Assembly (NCBI RefSeq): GCF_013334205.1
Contig: NZ_CP054424.1
Span: 516,001-580,000 of the forward strand
Direction: 5' to 3'
DNA from: Rhodoferax sp. BAB1
GTDB taxonomy: Bacteria > Pseudomonadota > Gammaproteobacteria > Burkholderiales > Burkholderiaceae_C
Length of the DNA: 64,000 bases
Notes under the pieces: generated by a model
The model's database searches: none
What the model was told of the DNA's origin: nothing
What the model saw: the letters and a program-made list of their open reading frames with translations, nothing else
Made by a program: the position numbers and the translations under genes
Shown: in pieces, positions 55,307 to 63,518 of the stretch
How positions within the stretch are numbered: position 1 is the stretch's first letter
Layout: each line of letters begins with the position of its first letter

Positions 55307-55633
55307 ATGACCATCCCTACCCACAGCCTGTCCTTCGGAAAATTGCTTCCCTGGACGATGGCGCTGCTTGCCGGCTCAGCCATGGCGCAGATCACGGCCG
55401 AGCAGACCCCGCCACCGGCACCCCCGGCCCAACTGACCTACACCTCGCCCCTGAACGGGTATCAGGCCTACGCTGACCAACCGGTCCAGTCCTGGCGGGA
55501 GGTTAACGACACCGTTGGCCGTATCGGGGGATGGCGCACTTATGCCAAGGAAGCCAGAACGGCTGAGCCTGCCAATGACACGGTACCTTCGTCTGCGGCC
55601 CATGAAGGGCATCACGGAGGTTCCAAGCGATGA
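55307..55633 (+). CDS. Small secreted protein of copper cluster 2
   Basis: This 108-residue protein has a signal peptide ending near LLAGSAMAQ, a Pro-rich linker (TPPPAPPAQL) and a conserved part with YTSPLNGYQAYADQPVQSW, REVNDTVGRIGGWRTYAKEA and a His-containing tail (HEGHHGG). It is the counterpart of 13884-14168 and, like it, sits directly before a TolC-family gene with a 4-nt overlap. Function unknown; copper-linked by position. A ribosome-binding site (AAGAGGAA) precedes the ATG. Confidence 0.8.
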   Translation: MTIPTHSLSFGKLLPWTMALLAGSAMAQITAEQTPPPAPPAQLTYTSPLNGYQAYADQPVQSWREVNDTVGRIGGWRTYAKEARTAEPANDTVPSSAAHEGHHGGSKR

Positions 55634-57063
55634 GACGCACTCTGCAATCGAGCGGAGCCAGGCTCGCGATATCGGCCGTGACTCTGGCGGTTCTGTCCGG
55701 CTGCGCCAGCGTCAGTCTCGAACAGAACGTCAGCCGCGTGAACGACGAGGCTAGCAGCTTCACGGAGAAGAAACTGGCGCTTTCGCGCACGGAGCAGGAG
55801 CGCAAGGAGCGGGCTGACGCCGCCCAGGCACTCCTCACCCAGCCTCTGGGGCAGCGCGAAGCCGTACAACTGGCCTTGGTCAACAGCCCCTCCCTGCAGG
55901 CCTTGTTGGCCCAGGGCTGGGCGGAATCGGCCGACGCCGCCCAGATTGGCCGGATCGCCAACCCAATTTTCAGCTACGAGCGCATGGTCGCGGGCGATGA
56001 GCTGGAAATTGGACGCGCTCTGTCGTTTGGTCTGCTGGACCTGCTGACGCTGCCGACCCGCCAGGGGATTTCCCGCTACCGCATCGAGCAGTCGCAGCTG
56101 CGCCTGACCAGCGAAGTGGTAGACCAGGTCACGCAGGTCCGCCAGGCCTGGGTGCGTGCCGTTGCGGCGCAGCAAACCCTCCGGTATGCCCGTCAGGTGT
56201 ACGAGAGTGCAGAAGCCACCTCCGAGATTGCCCGGCGCATGCAGGCCGCGGGCAACTTCAGTCGCATCAGCCGTGCCCGCGAGCAGGCCTTCTACGCAGA
56301 TGCTGCCACACGCCTGGCCACGGCCAACCATCAGGCCACGGCAACGCGGGAGGAGTTGGTCCGCCGGCTGGGGCTCGATGAAGCACAGGCCCCGCTGCTC
56401 AAGCTCCCCGAGCGCTTGCCTGATCTGCCCAAGCAGGCCATGGATCCCCAGACCGCAGGTTCGTACGCCACACGCAACCGCCTGGATATCCGGCTCGCAC
56501 AGACGAACTTCGAGGCTTATGCCAAATCTCAAGGTTTGACCACGGTGACCAGCCTCACCGACATCGAACTCACGGCGCGCCGCAATACCAAGACCGACAG
56601 CGCAACGGGAAGCCGTTCAGATCCGCGTGGCTATGAAATCGGGGTACGGTTGCCGATTTTCGACTGGGGTGGCATGCAGCGCGATGCGATGAGCGCGCGT
56701 ACGCTGGCCGCAGCCAACCAGCTGGAAGCCACAATTCGTGCGGCCGGATCCAGCCTGCGCGAGAGCTATTCCGGCTACCGCACCGCCTACGACGTGGCGC
56801 GCCATCACCGCGATGAGGTCGTGCCGCTGCGCAAGGTGATCTCAGACGAGAACCAGCTGCGCTACAACGGAATGATCATCGGCGTTTTCGAGCTGCTCGC
56901 CGACGCCCGTGATCAAGTCAATACGGTCATTGCCGCCATCAACACAGAGCAACAGTTCTGGCTGGCTGACGCAGCCTTGCAGGCTTCCCTCATCGGGCGT
57001 CCGACCAGCACGACGCTATCCGCAGCAGCACCTCCTTCCGGTGCCGCCGCCGCCGGCCATTGA
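55630..57063 (+). CDS. TolC-family outer-membrane efflux lipoprotein (cluster 2)
   Basis: This 477-residue protein has the lipobox VLSGC near residue 25, then two OEP repeats: VNSPSLQALLAQGWAESADAAQ, PNPIFSYE-like NPIFSYERM, LDLLTLPTRQGISRYRIEQ, EIARRMQAAGNFSRISRAREQ, and a second-half LPIFDWGGMQRDAMSARTLA. It matches the cluster 1 copy in layout and key words but is clearly diverged. As in cluster 1, no CusA/CusB pair is adjacent, so the pump partner is unclear. Confidence 0.88.
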   Translation: MRRTLQSSGARLAISAVTLAVLSGCASVSLEQNVSRVNDEASSFTEKKLALSRTEQERKERADAAQALLTQPLGQREAVQLALVNSPSLQALLAQGWAESADAAQIGRIANPIFSYERMVAGDELEIGRALSFGLLDLLTLPTRQGISRYRIEQSQLRLTSEVVDQVTQVRQAWVRAVAAQQTLRYARQVYESAEATSEIARRMQAAGNFSRISRAREQAFYADAATRLATANHQATATREELVRRLGLDEAQAPLLKLPERLPDLPKQAMDPQTAGSYATRNRLDIRLAQTNFEAYAKSQGLTTVTSLTDIELTARRNTKTDSATGSRSDPRGYEIGVRLPIFDWGGMQRDAMSARTLAAANQLEATIRAAGSSLRESYSGYRTAYDVARHHRDEVVPLRKVISDENQLRYNGMIIGVFELLADARDQVNTVIAAINTEQQFWLADAALQASLIGRPTSTTLSAAAPPSGAAAAGH

Positions 57064-57080
57064 TTTTCAGGGAATCCGCA

Positions 57081-58493
57081 ATGACATCCAGAAGAGATTT
57101 TTTCAAGTTAGCAGGCGTCGCTGGCGGTGCTGTGGCAGCGGCCTCGGTCAGCCGCGTGGCCATGGCGGCCCTGCCCGAGCCGGTCATCCAGACCAGCCCA
57201 GACACCATGGCCCCATTGGTTCCCAACAGCGGCCGCCCCTACAACCCGGTGGTCACGCTCAACGGCTGGACCCTGCCCTGGCGCATGAACCAGGGCGTCA
57301 AGGAATTCCACCTCGTGGCTGAACCGGTGGTCCGCGAGATGGCACCCGGGTTCAAAGCCCATCTTTGGGGCTACAACGGCCAGAGTCCCGGGCCCACCCT
57401 CGAGGTGGTCGAGGGCGACCGCGTGCGCATCTTCGTGACCAACAAGCTGCCGGAACACACCAGCATCCACTGGCATGGCCAAAGGCTGCCCAACGGCATG
57501 GACGGCGTCGCCGGCCTGAACCAGCCGGCGATTCAACCCGGTAAGACCTTTGTCTACGAGTTCGTGGCGCGCCGGCCGGGCACTTTCATGTACCACCCAC
57601 ATGCCGACGAGATGACGCAGATGGCCATGGGCATGATGGGCTTCTGGGTGACCCATCCCAAGGTCAAGAATCCGCTGATCGACGAGGTTCAGAGAGACTT
57701 CTGCTTTCTCCTGAACGCCTTTGATATCGATCCCGGGAGCTACACCCCCAAGATCATGACCATGCTGGACTTCAATCTGTGGTCCTGGAACAGCCGTATC
57801 TTCCCCGGCATCGACTCCCTGAATGTCCGCCTGAACGACAAGGTCCGGATCCGGATTGGCAATCTGACGATGACCAATCACCCCATCCACCTGCATGGCC
57901 ATGAGTTCCTGGTGACTGGAACCGATGGCGGGCCCACACCGAAAAGCACGCGCTGGTATGAGGTGACCACCGATGTCGCGGTTGGCCAGATGCGTCAGGT
58001 TGAGTTCCTCGCGGACGAGGAAGGCGACTGGGCCTTCCACTGCCACAAGAGCCACCACACCATGAACGCCATGGGACATAACCTCCCTACGCTGATAGGC
58101 GTGGACCACCGCGGCCTGTCCAAGAAGATCAACAACCTGATCCCGGACTATATGGTCATGGGGGAGCGTGGCATGGCGGACATGACGGAAATGGAGATGC
58201 CCATACCCGACAACACCGCCCCCATGATGACTGGCGAAGGCCCGTTTGGTTCGGTGGAGATGGGTGGCATGTTCAGTGTGCTCAAGGTTCGGCGCGATCA
58301 GAAGCCCGGGGACTACAAGGACCCGGGGTGGTTCAAGCATCCCGAAGGCACGGTGGCCCACGAGTACGAAGGCCCGCTCAGCGAGCCTGCGAGGTTCAAG
58401 GCCGAAGGCGGCCAATCCATGCCTCGTGCGCAGACCCCCAGCCAACCGACCGAAGTCAAAGTTCGCAAGCCTCAGTCCCACAGCGGGCACTGA
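57081..58493 (+). CDS. Tat-exported multicopper oxidase (cluster 2)
   Basis: This 470-residue protein has a twin-arginine signal (MTSRRDFFKLAGVAGG) and the four copper motifs HWHGQRLPNG, YHPHADEMTQ, NHPIHLHGHEF and FHCHKSHHTM, plus Met-rich MGERGMADMTEMEMP. It is very close to the cluster 1 enzyme, with long identical blocks in all three domains, and differs mainly in the leader and the Pro-rich tail. Cu(I) oxidation in the periplasm is inferred. The start at 57081 was chosen because the RR signal begins there; it lies 17 nt after the TolC-family gene. Confidence 0.93.
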   Translation: MTSRRDFFKLAGVAGGAVAAASVSRVAMAALPEPVIQTSPDTMAPLVPNSGRPYNPVVTLNGWTLPWRMNQGVKEFHLVAEPVVREMAPGFKAHLWGYNGQSPGPTLEVVEGDRVRIFVTNKLPEHTSIHWHGQRLPNGMDGVAGLNQPAIQPGKTFVYEFVARRPGTFMYHPHADEMTQMAMGMMGFWVTHPKVKNPLIDEVQRDFCFLLNAFDIDPGSYTPKIMTMLDFNLWSWNSRIFPGIDSLNVRLNDKVRIRIGNLTMTNHPIHLHGHEFLVTGTDGGPTPKSTRWYEVTTDVAVGQMRQVEFLADEEGDWAFHCHKSHHTMNAMGHNLPTLIGVDHRGLSKKINNLIPDYMVMGERGMADMTEMEMPIPDNTAPMMTGEGPFGSVEMGGMFSVLKVRRDQKPGDYKDPGWFKHPEGTVAHEYEGPLSEPARFKAEGGQSMPRAQTPSQPTEVKVRKPQSHSGH

Positions 58494-58516
58494 ATTTTTA
58501 ATCCAAGGAGATATCC

Positions 58517-59011
58517 ATGACACACAAGACACGCACCCTGGCCAAAGTGATGGCCCTGATGGCGATTGCCCTGTCCAGCTCGGCTTTCGCTGGTGGCAAC
58601 CATGCCGGCGGCCACGGCCACGACGATGAGGAGACGGCGATCGGCAAGCCAGGCGTGGCTGCACGGGTCAACCGCACCATCACCATCGAAATGAACGACA
58701 GCATGCGCTATACGCCCGCAGACGTTCAGGTCAAGCAAGGCGAAACCGTCCGGTTCGTGGTCAAGAACGTCGGCAAGGTCAAGCACGAACTCAGTCTTGG
58801 AACGCAGCAGGAACTGATGGAGCATCTGGAGCAGATGAAGAAGTTTCCCGATATGGAGCACGACGAGCCCAGCAAGGTCACGCTGGCTCCGGGGAAGCAG
58901 GGCGAGATCATCTGGCAGTTCACCAAGGCTGGCACCGTGAATTTCGCCTGTCTGATGCCTGGCCACTATGAAGCAGGGATGAAAGGTGCGGTCAAGGTCG
59001 CCAGGAAATGA
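58517..59011 (+). CDS. CopI-like cupredoxin (cluster 2)
   Basis: This 164-residue protein has a signal peptide (MTHKTRTLAKVMALMAIALSSSAFAGG by region) and a His/Gly-rich mature start (HAGGHGHDDEE). The cupredoxin core has YTPADVQVKQGETVRFVV, KHELSLGTQQ (His ligand) and FACLMPGHYEAGMKG (Cys, His, Met ligands). It carries the same MEHDEP-containing insertion as the cluster 1 copy. A type 1 copper protein acting with the oxidase is inferred. It starts 23 nt after the oxidase gene, with an AAGGAG site. Confidence 0.9.
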   Translation: MTHKTRTLAKVMALMAIALSSSAFAGGNHAGGHGHDDEETAIGKPGVAARVNRTITIEMNDSMRYTPADVQVKQGETVRFVVKNVGKVKHELSLGTQQELMEHLEQMKKFPDMEHDEPSKVTLAPGKQGEIIWQFTKAGTVNFACLMPGHYEAGMKGAVKVARK

Positions 59012-59109
59012 AACCCATCCGAAGGCACGGTCTGCACGATCTGCACCAGGTCGTGCTGGCCACCAAGAAGGGTCGCAACAGGTTCTCAGCAATATCCCGC
59101 GAGGAAATC

Positions 59110-59454
59110 ATGAAAAACATCAAACATATTCTTGCCATTTCGTCTCTCGCATTGGGCATAGCCTTGCCTATGAGCAGCATCGCGCAAACCATGATGATGG
59201 ACCAGAGCAAGATGGGTATGTCGCAATCCGCGTCCATGACCGATGGGGAGGTCCGCAAGGTCGATCGTGAGACTGGCAAGATCACCATCAAGCACGGCGA
59301 TATCAAACATCTGGACATGCCAGGCATGACCATGGTCTTCACGGCAAAGGACAAGGGATTGCTGACAAACTTGAAGCCTGGCGATAAGGTCAAGTTCATG
59401 GTCGTCAACGAAGGCGGCAAGATGGTTATCACCGATCTCCAGCCAGTCGAGTGA
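59110..59454 (+). CDS. CusF-like periplasmic copper-binding protein (cluster 2)
   Basis: This 114-residue protein has a signal peptide ending near SSIAQT, a Met-rich linker (MMMDQSKMGMSQSASM) and the small domain with GEVRKVDRETGKITIKHGD and LDMPGMTMVFTAKDKGLL. It is the counterpart of the cluster 1 gene at 9744, with the same Met pair and no Trp at the CusF position. The start at 59110 follows a GAGGAAATC leader; an in-frame start at 59008 overlaps the cupredoxin stop but adds non-signal sequence. Confidence 0.88.
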   Translation: MKNIKHILAISSLALGIALPMSSIAQTMMMDQSKMGMSQSASMTDGEVRKVDRETGKITIKHGDIKHLDMPGMTMVFTAKDKGLLTNLKPGDKVKFMVVNEGGKMVITDLQPVE

Positions 59455-59497
59455 CGCTCCCACGATTCACTGCATCTTCAGTAACGGGAGAATCTCG

Positions 59498-59725
59498 ATG
59501 TACTTTGGTGATGGTTACTACATGGTCGGCATGCATGCTTTCTGGTGGATCTTCTGGGTGATCATCATCATCGCGCTATTGTTCGGTCCTTGGCCTCCTA
59601 GCCGTGGTCGAGATGACGGCCTGCGGGAGACACCGCATCAGGTCTTGCGACGCCGACTGGCCAAGGGCGAGATCAAGCCGGAAGAGTACGAACAACTCAA
59701 GCAGTTGCTCGGCAAGGACGAATAG
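59498..59725 (+). CDS. Small SHOCT-domain membrane protein
   Basis: This 75-residue protein has an aromatic N-terminal membrane helix (AFWWIFWVIIIIALLFGPW) and a short C-terminal SHOCT domain (QVLRRRLAKGEIKPEEYEQLKQLL). SHOCT motifs are short oligomerisation or anchoring segments. It is encoded between the cusF-like and metallo-beta-lactamase genes. The specific role is unknown; membrane location near copper proteins is inferred. Confidence 0.85.
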   Translation: MYFGDGYYMVGMHAFWWIFWVIIIIALLFGPWPPSRGRDDGLRETPHQVLRRRLAKGEIKPEEYEQLKQLLGKDE

Positions 59726-59754
59726 CGAAAAATTCGTCGCGACAAGGAATGGAC

Positions 59755-61116
59755 ATGAAGCTGACGTTTCTCGGCGCTGCAGGCACAGTAACAGGCTCCA
59801 AATACCTGCTGGAGCATGCCGGACGTCAGATCCTGGTCGATTGCGGGCTCTTCCAAGGCTACAAGCATTTGCGGGAGATGAACTGGGAGCCTTTCCCAGT
59901 GGATGTCTCGCGCCTGGACTGTGTCATCCTGACCCATGCGCATCTGGATCACTCCGGTGCCCTGCCTCTGCTGCTTCGGAACGGGTATCGCGGCCCCATC
60001 TACACCACGCCAGGAACCATCGACCTTTGTCACCTGCTCCTGCCTGATAGTGCGAGGCTGCAGGAGGAAGAAGCCGAATATCTGAATCGCCACCAGGCCA
60101 GCAAGCATAAGCCGGCTCTTCCTCTCTACACAGAACAGGATGCGCGACATGTTTTGCGCTATATGCAGGCTGTGCCATTTAATGAAACCATAGAAATGGT
60201 GCCTGACATGCAGCTTTCACTGCGGCCAGCGGGTCATATTATTGGTGCGGCCAACGCAGAAATTCAGGCGGGCGGCTTGACCATCGTCTTTTCAGGAGAT
60301 GTTGGACGCGATGACGATCCGATCATGCGGCCGCCGACACCGCTTGGGACGGCGGACTACCTAGTCATCGAGTCCACCTATGGCGATCGGCTGCACCAGC
60401 CGGAGGACAACGAGGCGCTTCTGGCCGAGATCATCCAGAGAACGGCGGGTCGCGGTGGCAGCGTTGTGGTACCGGCCTTCGCGGTGGGGCGCGCGCAGAC
60501 CCTGCTGTTTCTGCTCTCGCGCCTCAAGGCACGACACGCGATACCGGATCTGCCCGTGTTCCTAGACAGTCCGATGGCCATCGACATGACCGAGATCTAC
60601 CACCGGCACCGGAAGGAGCACCGACTGAGCCCGGAAGAGTGCAAAGGTCTGTGCCGGGTTGCCACCATGGTCCGGACCTCTGACGAATCACGCGCCCTGA
60701 ACAACGTTCGCTACCCCGCCGTCATCATCTCGGCCAGCGGCATGGCCACCGGAGGTCGGGTGCTGCACCATCTCAAGAGAATGGCACCGGACCGGCGCAA
60801 CACCATCGTCCTGGTGGGCTATCAGGCCGGGGGGACTCGTGGTGCACGTCTAGCCGCCGGGGAGAAGTCTATCCGGATCTTTGGCGAGGATGTAGCTGTC
60901 AATGCCGAAGTCGCGATGCTGCGCGGCATGTCCGCACACGCCGATGCCGGACAGCTCATGCGCTGGATGGCCGCTATGCCCCACGCGCCCAGGAAGGTCT
61001 TCCTGACTCATGGCGAGCCAGGACCGGCCGACATTTTGCGACAGCGTGTGGACAGAGAACTCGGCTGGACGGCTGGCGTGCCCCGCTTAGGCCAGACCGT
61101 GGAGCTGGTGCCATGA
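59755..61116 (+). CDS. Beta-CASP metallo-beta-lactamase protein (RNA-specificity domain; RNase-like)
   Basis: A 453-residue protein from ATG 59755; an ATG at 59749 is in frame, but its spacing from AAGGA is too short. It begins MKLTFLGAAGTVTGSKYLLEH and has the HxHxDH motif in THAHLDHSGALPLL, FSGDVGRDDDPI, the beta-CASP block (PAFAVGRAQTLLFLL, FLDSPMAIDMTEIY), ASGMATGGRVLHHL, and HADAGQLMRWM with the late zinc His. Family members such as TTHA0252 degrade RNA. It ends with a 4-nt overlap into the phosphorylase gene, so the two work together or are made in fixed ratio. Confidence 0.9.
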   Translation: MKLTFLGAAGTVTGSKYLLEHAGRQILVDCGLFQGYKHLREMNWEPFPVDVSRLDCVILTHAHLDHSGALPLLLRNGYRGPIYTTPGTIDLCHLLLPDSARLQEEEAEYLNRHQASKHKPALPLYTEQDARHVLRYMQAVPFNETIEMVPDMQLSLRPAGHIIGAANAEIQAGGLTIVFSGDVGRDDDPIMRPPTPLGTADYLVIESTYGDRLHQPEDNEALLAEIIQRTAGRGGSVVVPAFAVGRAQTLLFLLSRLKARHAIPDLPVFLDSPMAIDMTEIYHRHRKEHRLSPEECKGLCRVATMVRTSDESRALNNVRYPAVIISASGMATGGRVLHHLKRMAPDRRNTIVLVGYQAGGTRGARLAAGEKSIRIFGEDVAVNAEVAMLRGMSAHADAGQLMRWMAAMPHAPRKVFLTHGEPGPADILRQRVDRELGWTAGVPRLGQTVELVP

Positions 61117-62651
61117 GTCACCTCCACGCTCTTGAAGATCACGAGACGCATGCTGCGCTTCGGTACCGGCTGTTGGGAATCGACACGCAGCAGGAGTATG
61201 TGATCTACATGCGGCGAGACTGTCATGTGTGTCGGGCTGAGGGTTTTCAATCGCAAACCCGGGTACGCGTGGACCTGGGGGATCGCCATATCATCGCCAC
61301 CCTCAACGTGATCGATTCCGACTTGCTGTTGCCAGGCGAAGTTGGCCTTTCGCGTGGTGCAGCCCAGACGTTGGCTGCAGACGAGCAAAGCCAACTCCAA
61401 GTCTCCCACGCGCCGACGCTGGAGTCCTACAGTGCGCTGCGGTCCAAGATATACGGGCACCGGCTCGATGCGTCGGCATACCGCAGCATCATCACGGATG
61501 TATCTGCGGGTCACTATTCCGATATGCATCTGGCGGCATTTCTCAGTGCCTGCGCCGGTGGCCGCATGGATCTGCAGGAAGTCATCGACCTGACTCTAGC
61601 CATGGTGGAGGCAGGAACGCGGATCGATTGGGGGCGAACCCCGATCGCGGACAAGCATTGTGTTGGTGGTCTGCCCGGCAACAGGACGACACCGATCGTC
61701 GTGGCCATCGTCGCCGCGGCCGGTCTAACCATGCCCAAGACCTCCTCGCGCGCCATCACGTCCCCGGCTGGAACAGCGGACGTGATGGAGACGATGACAA
61801 ACGTGACACTGGATCTGGGGGCCATGCGACGGGTCGTTGAGCGAGAGGGAGGTTGTCTTGCCTGGGGTGGCGCGTTGTCGCTGAGCCCTGCCGACGATCT
61901 ACTGATTCGTGTTGAGCGGCCCTTGGACCTGGACAGTGATGCCCAGCTGGTGGCCTCTGTGCTGTCCAAGAAAATCGCTGCGGGGGCGACACATGTCGTG
62001 TTGGATATCCCGGTTGGCCCCACCGCAAAAGTTCGTAGCGAGGAGGACGCACGCCGACTGACCACCATGCTTCAGCAGGTCGGCGACGCCTGTGGCCTGA
62101 ATTTGCACATACGCCATACCCGGGGAGGCCAGCCGGTAGGTCAAGGTGTCGGCCCAGCGCTCGAAGCTCACGACGTGATGGGCGTACTCCGTGGGGCCGC
62201 GCATGCACCCGTCGATCTCCGGATGCGTGCGCTCAACTTGGCGGGCGACCTGCTGGAGTTCTGTGGCAAAGCGACTCCAGGAACGGGGAACTCGCTCGCA
62301 TGGCGGCTGCTTGACTCTGGTATGGCGTGGCAGAAATTCCAAGGTATTTGCGAAGCGCAAGGAGGTTTGCATGAGCCACCCGTCGCCAGAATCAAAGACC
62401 CCGTCATCGCAGCATCTTCGGGACACATTTCTCACATTGATAACAGACGTCTGTCACGCCTGGCGAAGCTGCTGGGAGCACCAACAACTCCAACCGCCGG
62501 CTTGGCCATGCATGTTGAGCTCGGGGACTCTGTGCAGCAGGGCACGCCCTTGTTCACCCTGCACGCGGAATCTACTGGGGAGTTGTCTTACGCAAAGGAA
62601 TATCTAAAGTCCCACCCCTTTTTGACCATCTCGGGGGAGGCCGAGAGGTAA
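61113..62651 (+). CDS. Archaeal-type AMP/thymidine phosphorylase family protein
   Basis: This 512-residue protein has an N-terminal barrel-like domain (about 1-90) not found in ordinary bacterial DeoA, then the pyrimidine/nucleoside phosphorylase core: IADKHCVGGLPGNRTTPIVVAIVAAAG and TSSRAITSPAGTADVMETMT by region, GGALSLSPADD, and a late lipoyl-like domain (HVELGDSVQQGTPLFTLHAES). This layout fits the archaeal AMP phosphorylase group, which turns NMP plus phosphate into ribose-1,5-bisphosphate and base. Overlap with the RNase-like gene suggests salvage of RNA breakdown products. Confidence 0.87.
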   Translation: MSHLHALEDHETHAALRYRLLGIDTQQEYVIYMRRDCHVCRAEGFQSQTRVRVDLGDRHIIATLNVIDSDLLLPGEVGLSRGAAQTLAADEQSQLQVSHAPTLESYSALRSKIYGHRLDASAYRSIITDVSAGHYSDMHLAAFLSACAGGRMDLQEVIDLTLAMVEAGTRIDWGRTPIADKHCVGGLPGNRTTPIVVAIVAAAGLTMPKTSSRAITSPAGTADVMETMTNVTLDLGAMRRVVEREGGCLAWGGALSLSPADDLLIRVERPLDLDSDAQLVASVLSKKIAAGATHVVLDIPVGPTAKVRSEEDARRLTTMLQQVGDACGLNLHIRHTRGGQPVGQGVGPALEAHDVMGVLRGAAHAPVDLRMRALNLAGDLLEFCGKATPGTGNSLAWRLLDSGMAWQKFQGICEAQGGLHEPPVARIKDPVIAASSGHISHIDNRRLSRLAKLLGAPTTPTAGLAMHVELGDSVQQGTPLFTLHAESTGELSYAKEYLKSHPFLTISGEAER

Positions 62652-62696
62652 GGCGTTTCCCGTTCGCAATTGGTTTTTCACTTCTAGGAGGTTGGT

Positions 62697-63239
62697 ATGA
62701 AAGCAGTACGTTCCCTGATCGCTGTGTCCTTGATCACGTGTCTTTCAACGTTGAGCCTGGCCGCTCAACCTGACCCGCAAGATCACGAGGCCCATCACCC
62801 CGCCGGCGCTGCGTCAGCGCCGAAATCCAAGACCCCCGCGGCAAAACCGCCAGCGACAAAAGCCTCTGCGCCGAAGCCTTCAGCGGCCGTGAAGCAGAAC
62901 ATTGAGCGGATGGACCAGCAAATGATGATGATGGGCGAAATGCATCAGAAAATGATGAGCGCCCAATCCGCAGGTGAGCGTGGTGCACTCATGGGTGAGC
63001 ACATGAAAATGATGCAGGACGGCATGTCCATGATGAACATGATGAAAGGCTCCGGCATGGCCGGCGCAGGTATGGGTGGGGGTGGCATGAGTGGCCCGGG
63101 GATGGGTGGCGCGCAAGACAGCAAGAGCATGCCTGGCAACATGGAAGACCGTCAGCAAATGATGGAGAAACGCATGGACATGATGCAGATGATGATGCAG
63201 ATGATGATGGACATCCAGCCGGCACCAGCCGGAAAGTAA
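62697..63239 (+). CDS. Met-rich secreted protein
   Basis: This 180-residue protein has a signal peptide (MKAVRSLIAVSLITCLSTLSLAAQ by region), an Ala/Pro/Lys linker (residues 40-65) and a Met-dominated C-terminal part with many M-x-M and MMM runs (IERMDQQMMMMGEMHQKMM, MMEKRMDMMQMMMQMMMD). Such Met clusters suit Cu(I)/Ag(I) binding. No named family is recognised. A strong TAGGAGG site precedes the ATG. It starts 45 nt after the phosphorylase gene. Confidence 0.8.
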   Translation: MKAVRSLIAVSLITCLSTLSLAAQPDPQDHEAHHPAGAASAPKSKTPAAKPPATKASAPKPSAAVKQNIERMDQQMMMMGEMHQKMMSAQSAGERGALMGEHMKMMQDGMSMMNMMKGSGMAGAGMGGGGMSGPGMGGAQDSKSMPGNMEDRQQMMEKRMDMMQMMMQMMMDIQPAPAGK

Positions 63240-63251
63240 TCGGGGGGCGCC

Positions 63252-63518
63252 ATGAATCACGAACATCACCAACATGAACCTGCCCCGTCATTCTGGGGGT
63301 CACGTTATTCGGTCGGCTTGCTCGTGATCGGGGCCGTTGCCGGTTACTTTCTGTTGAAAGAGCATCTGGTACACGTAGCCACTGCGCTCCCATACTTGTT
63401 TATTCTCGCCTGCCCCATCATGCATTTTTTCATGCATCGCGGGCATGGTCATAAGCACGGACCCAGCCGACAGGACAACCTGGGACCTGGTTCCGGCGAC
63501 AAGGGAGATGCACCATGA
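63252..63518 (+). CDS. DUF2933 small membrane protein
   Basis: This 88-residue protein has a His-rich N-terminus (MNHEHHQHEP), two hydrophobic segments (YSVGLLVIGAVAGYFLL, and ATALPYLFILACPIMHFFM) and a His/Gly-rich cytoplasmic or periplasmic tail (HRGHGHKHG). This fits DUF2933, found in copper/heavy-metal loci. It overlaps the next gene by 4 nt (ATGA). Confidence 0.85.
   Translation: MNHEHHQHEPAPSFWGSRYSVGLLVIGAVAGYFLLKEHLVHVATALPYLFILACPIMHFFMHRGHGHKHGPSRQDNLGPGSGDKGDAP

Noticed and set aside
57108..58664. 518-codon open frame on the minus strand
   Set aside because: Antisense of the second multicopper oxidase; it mirrors the similar shadow over cluster 1.
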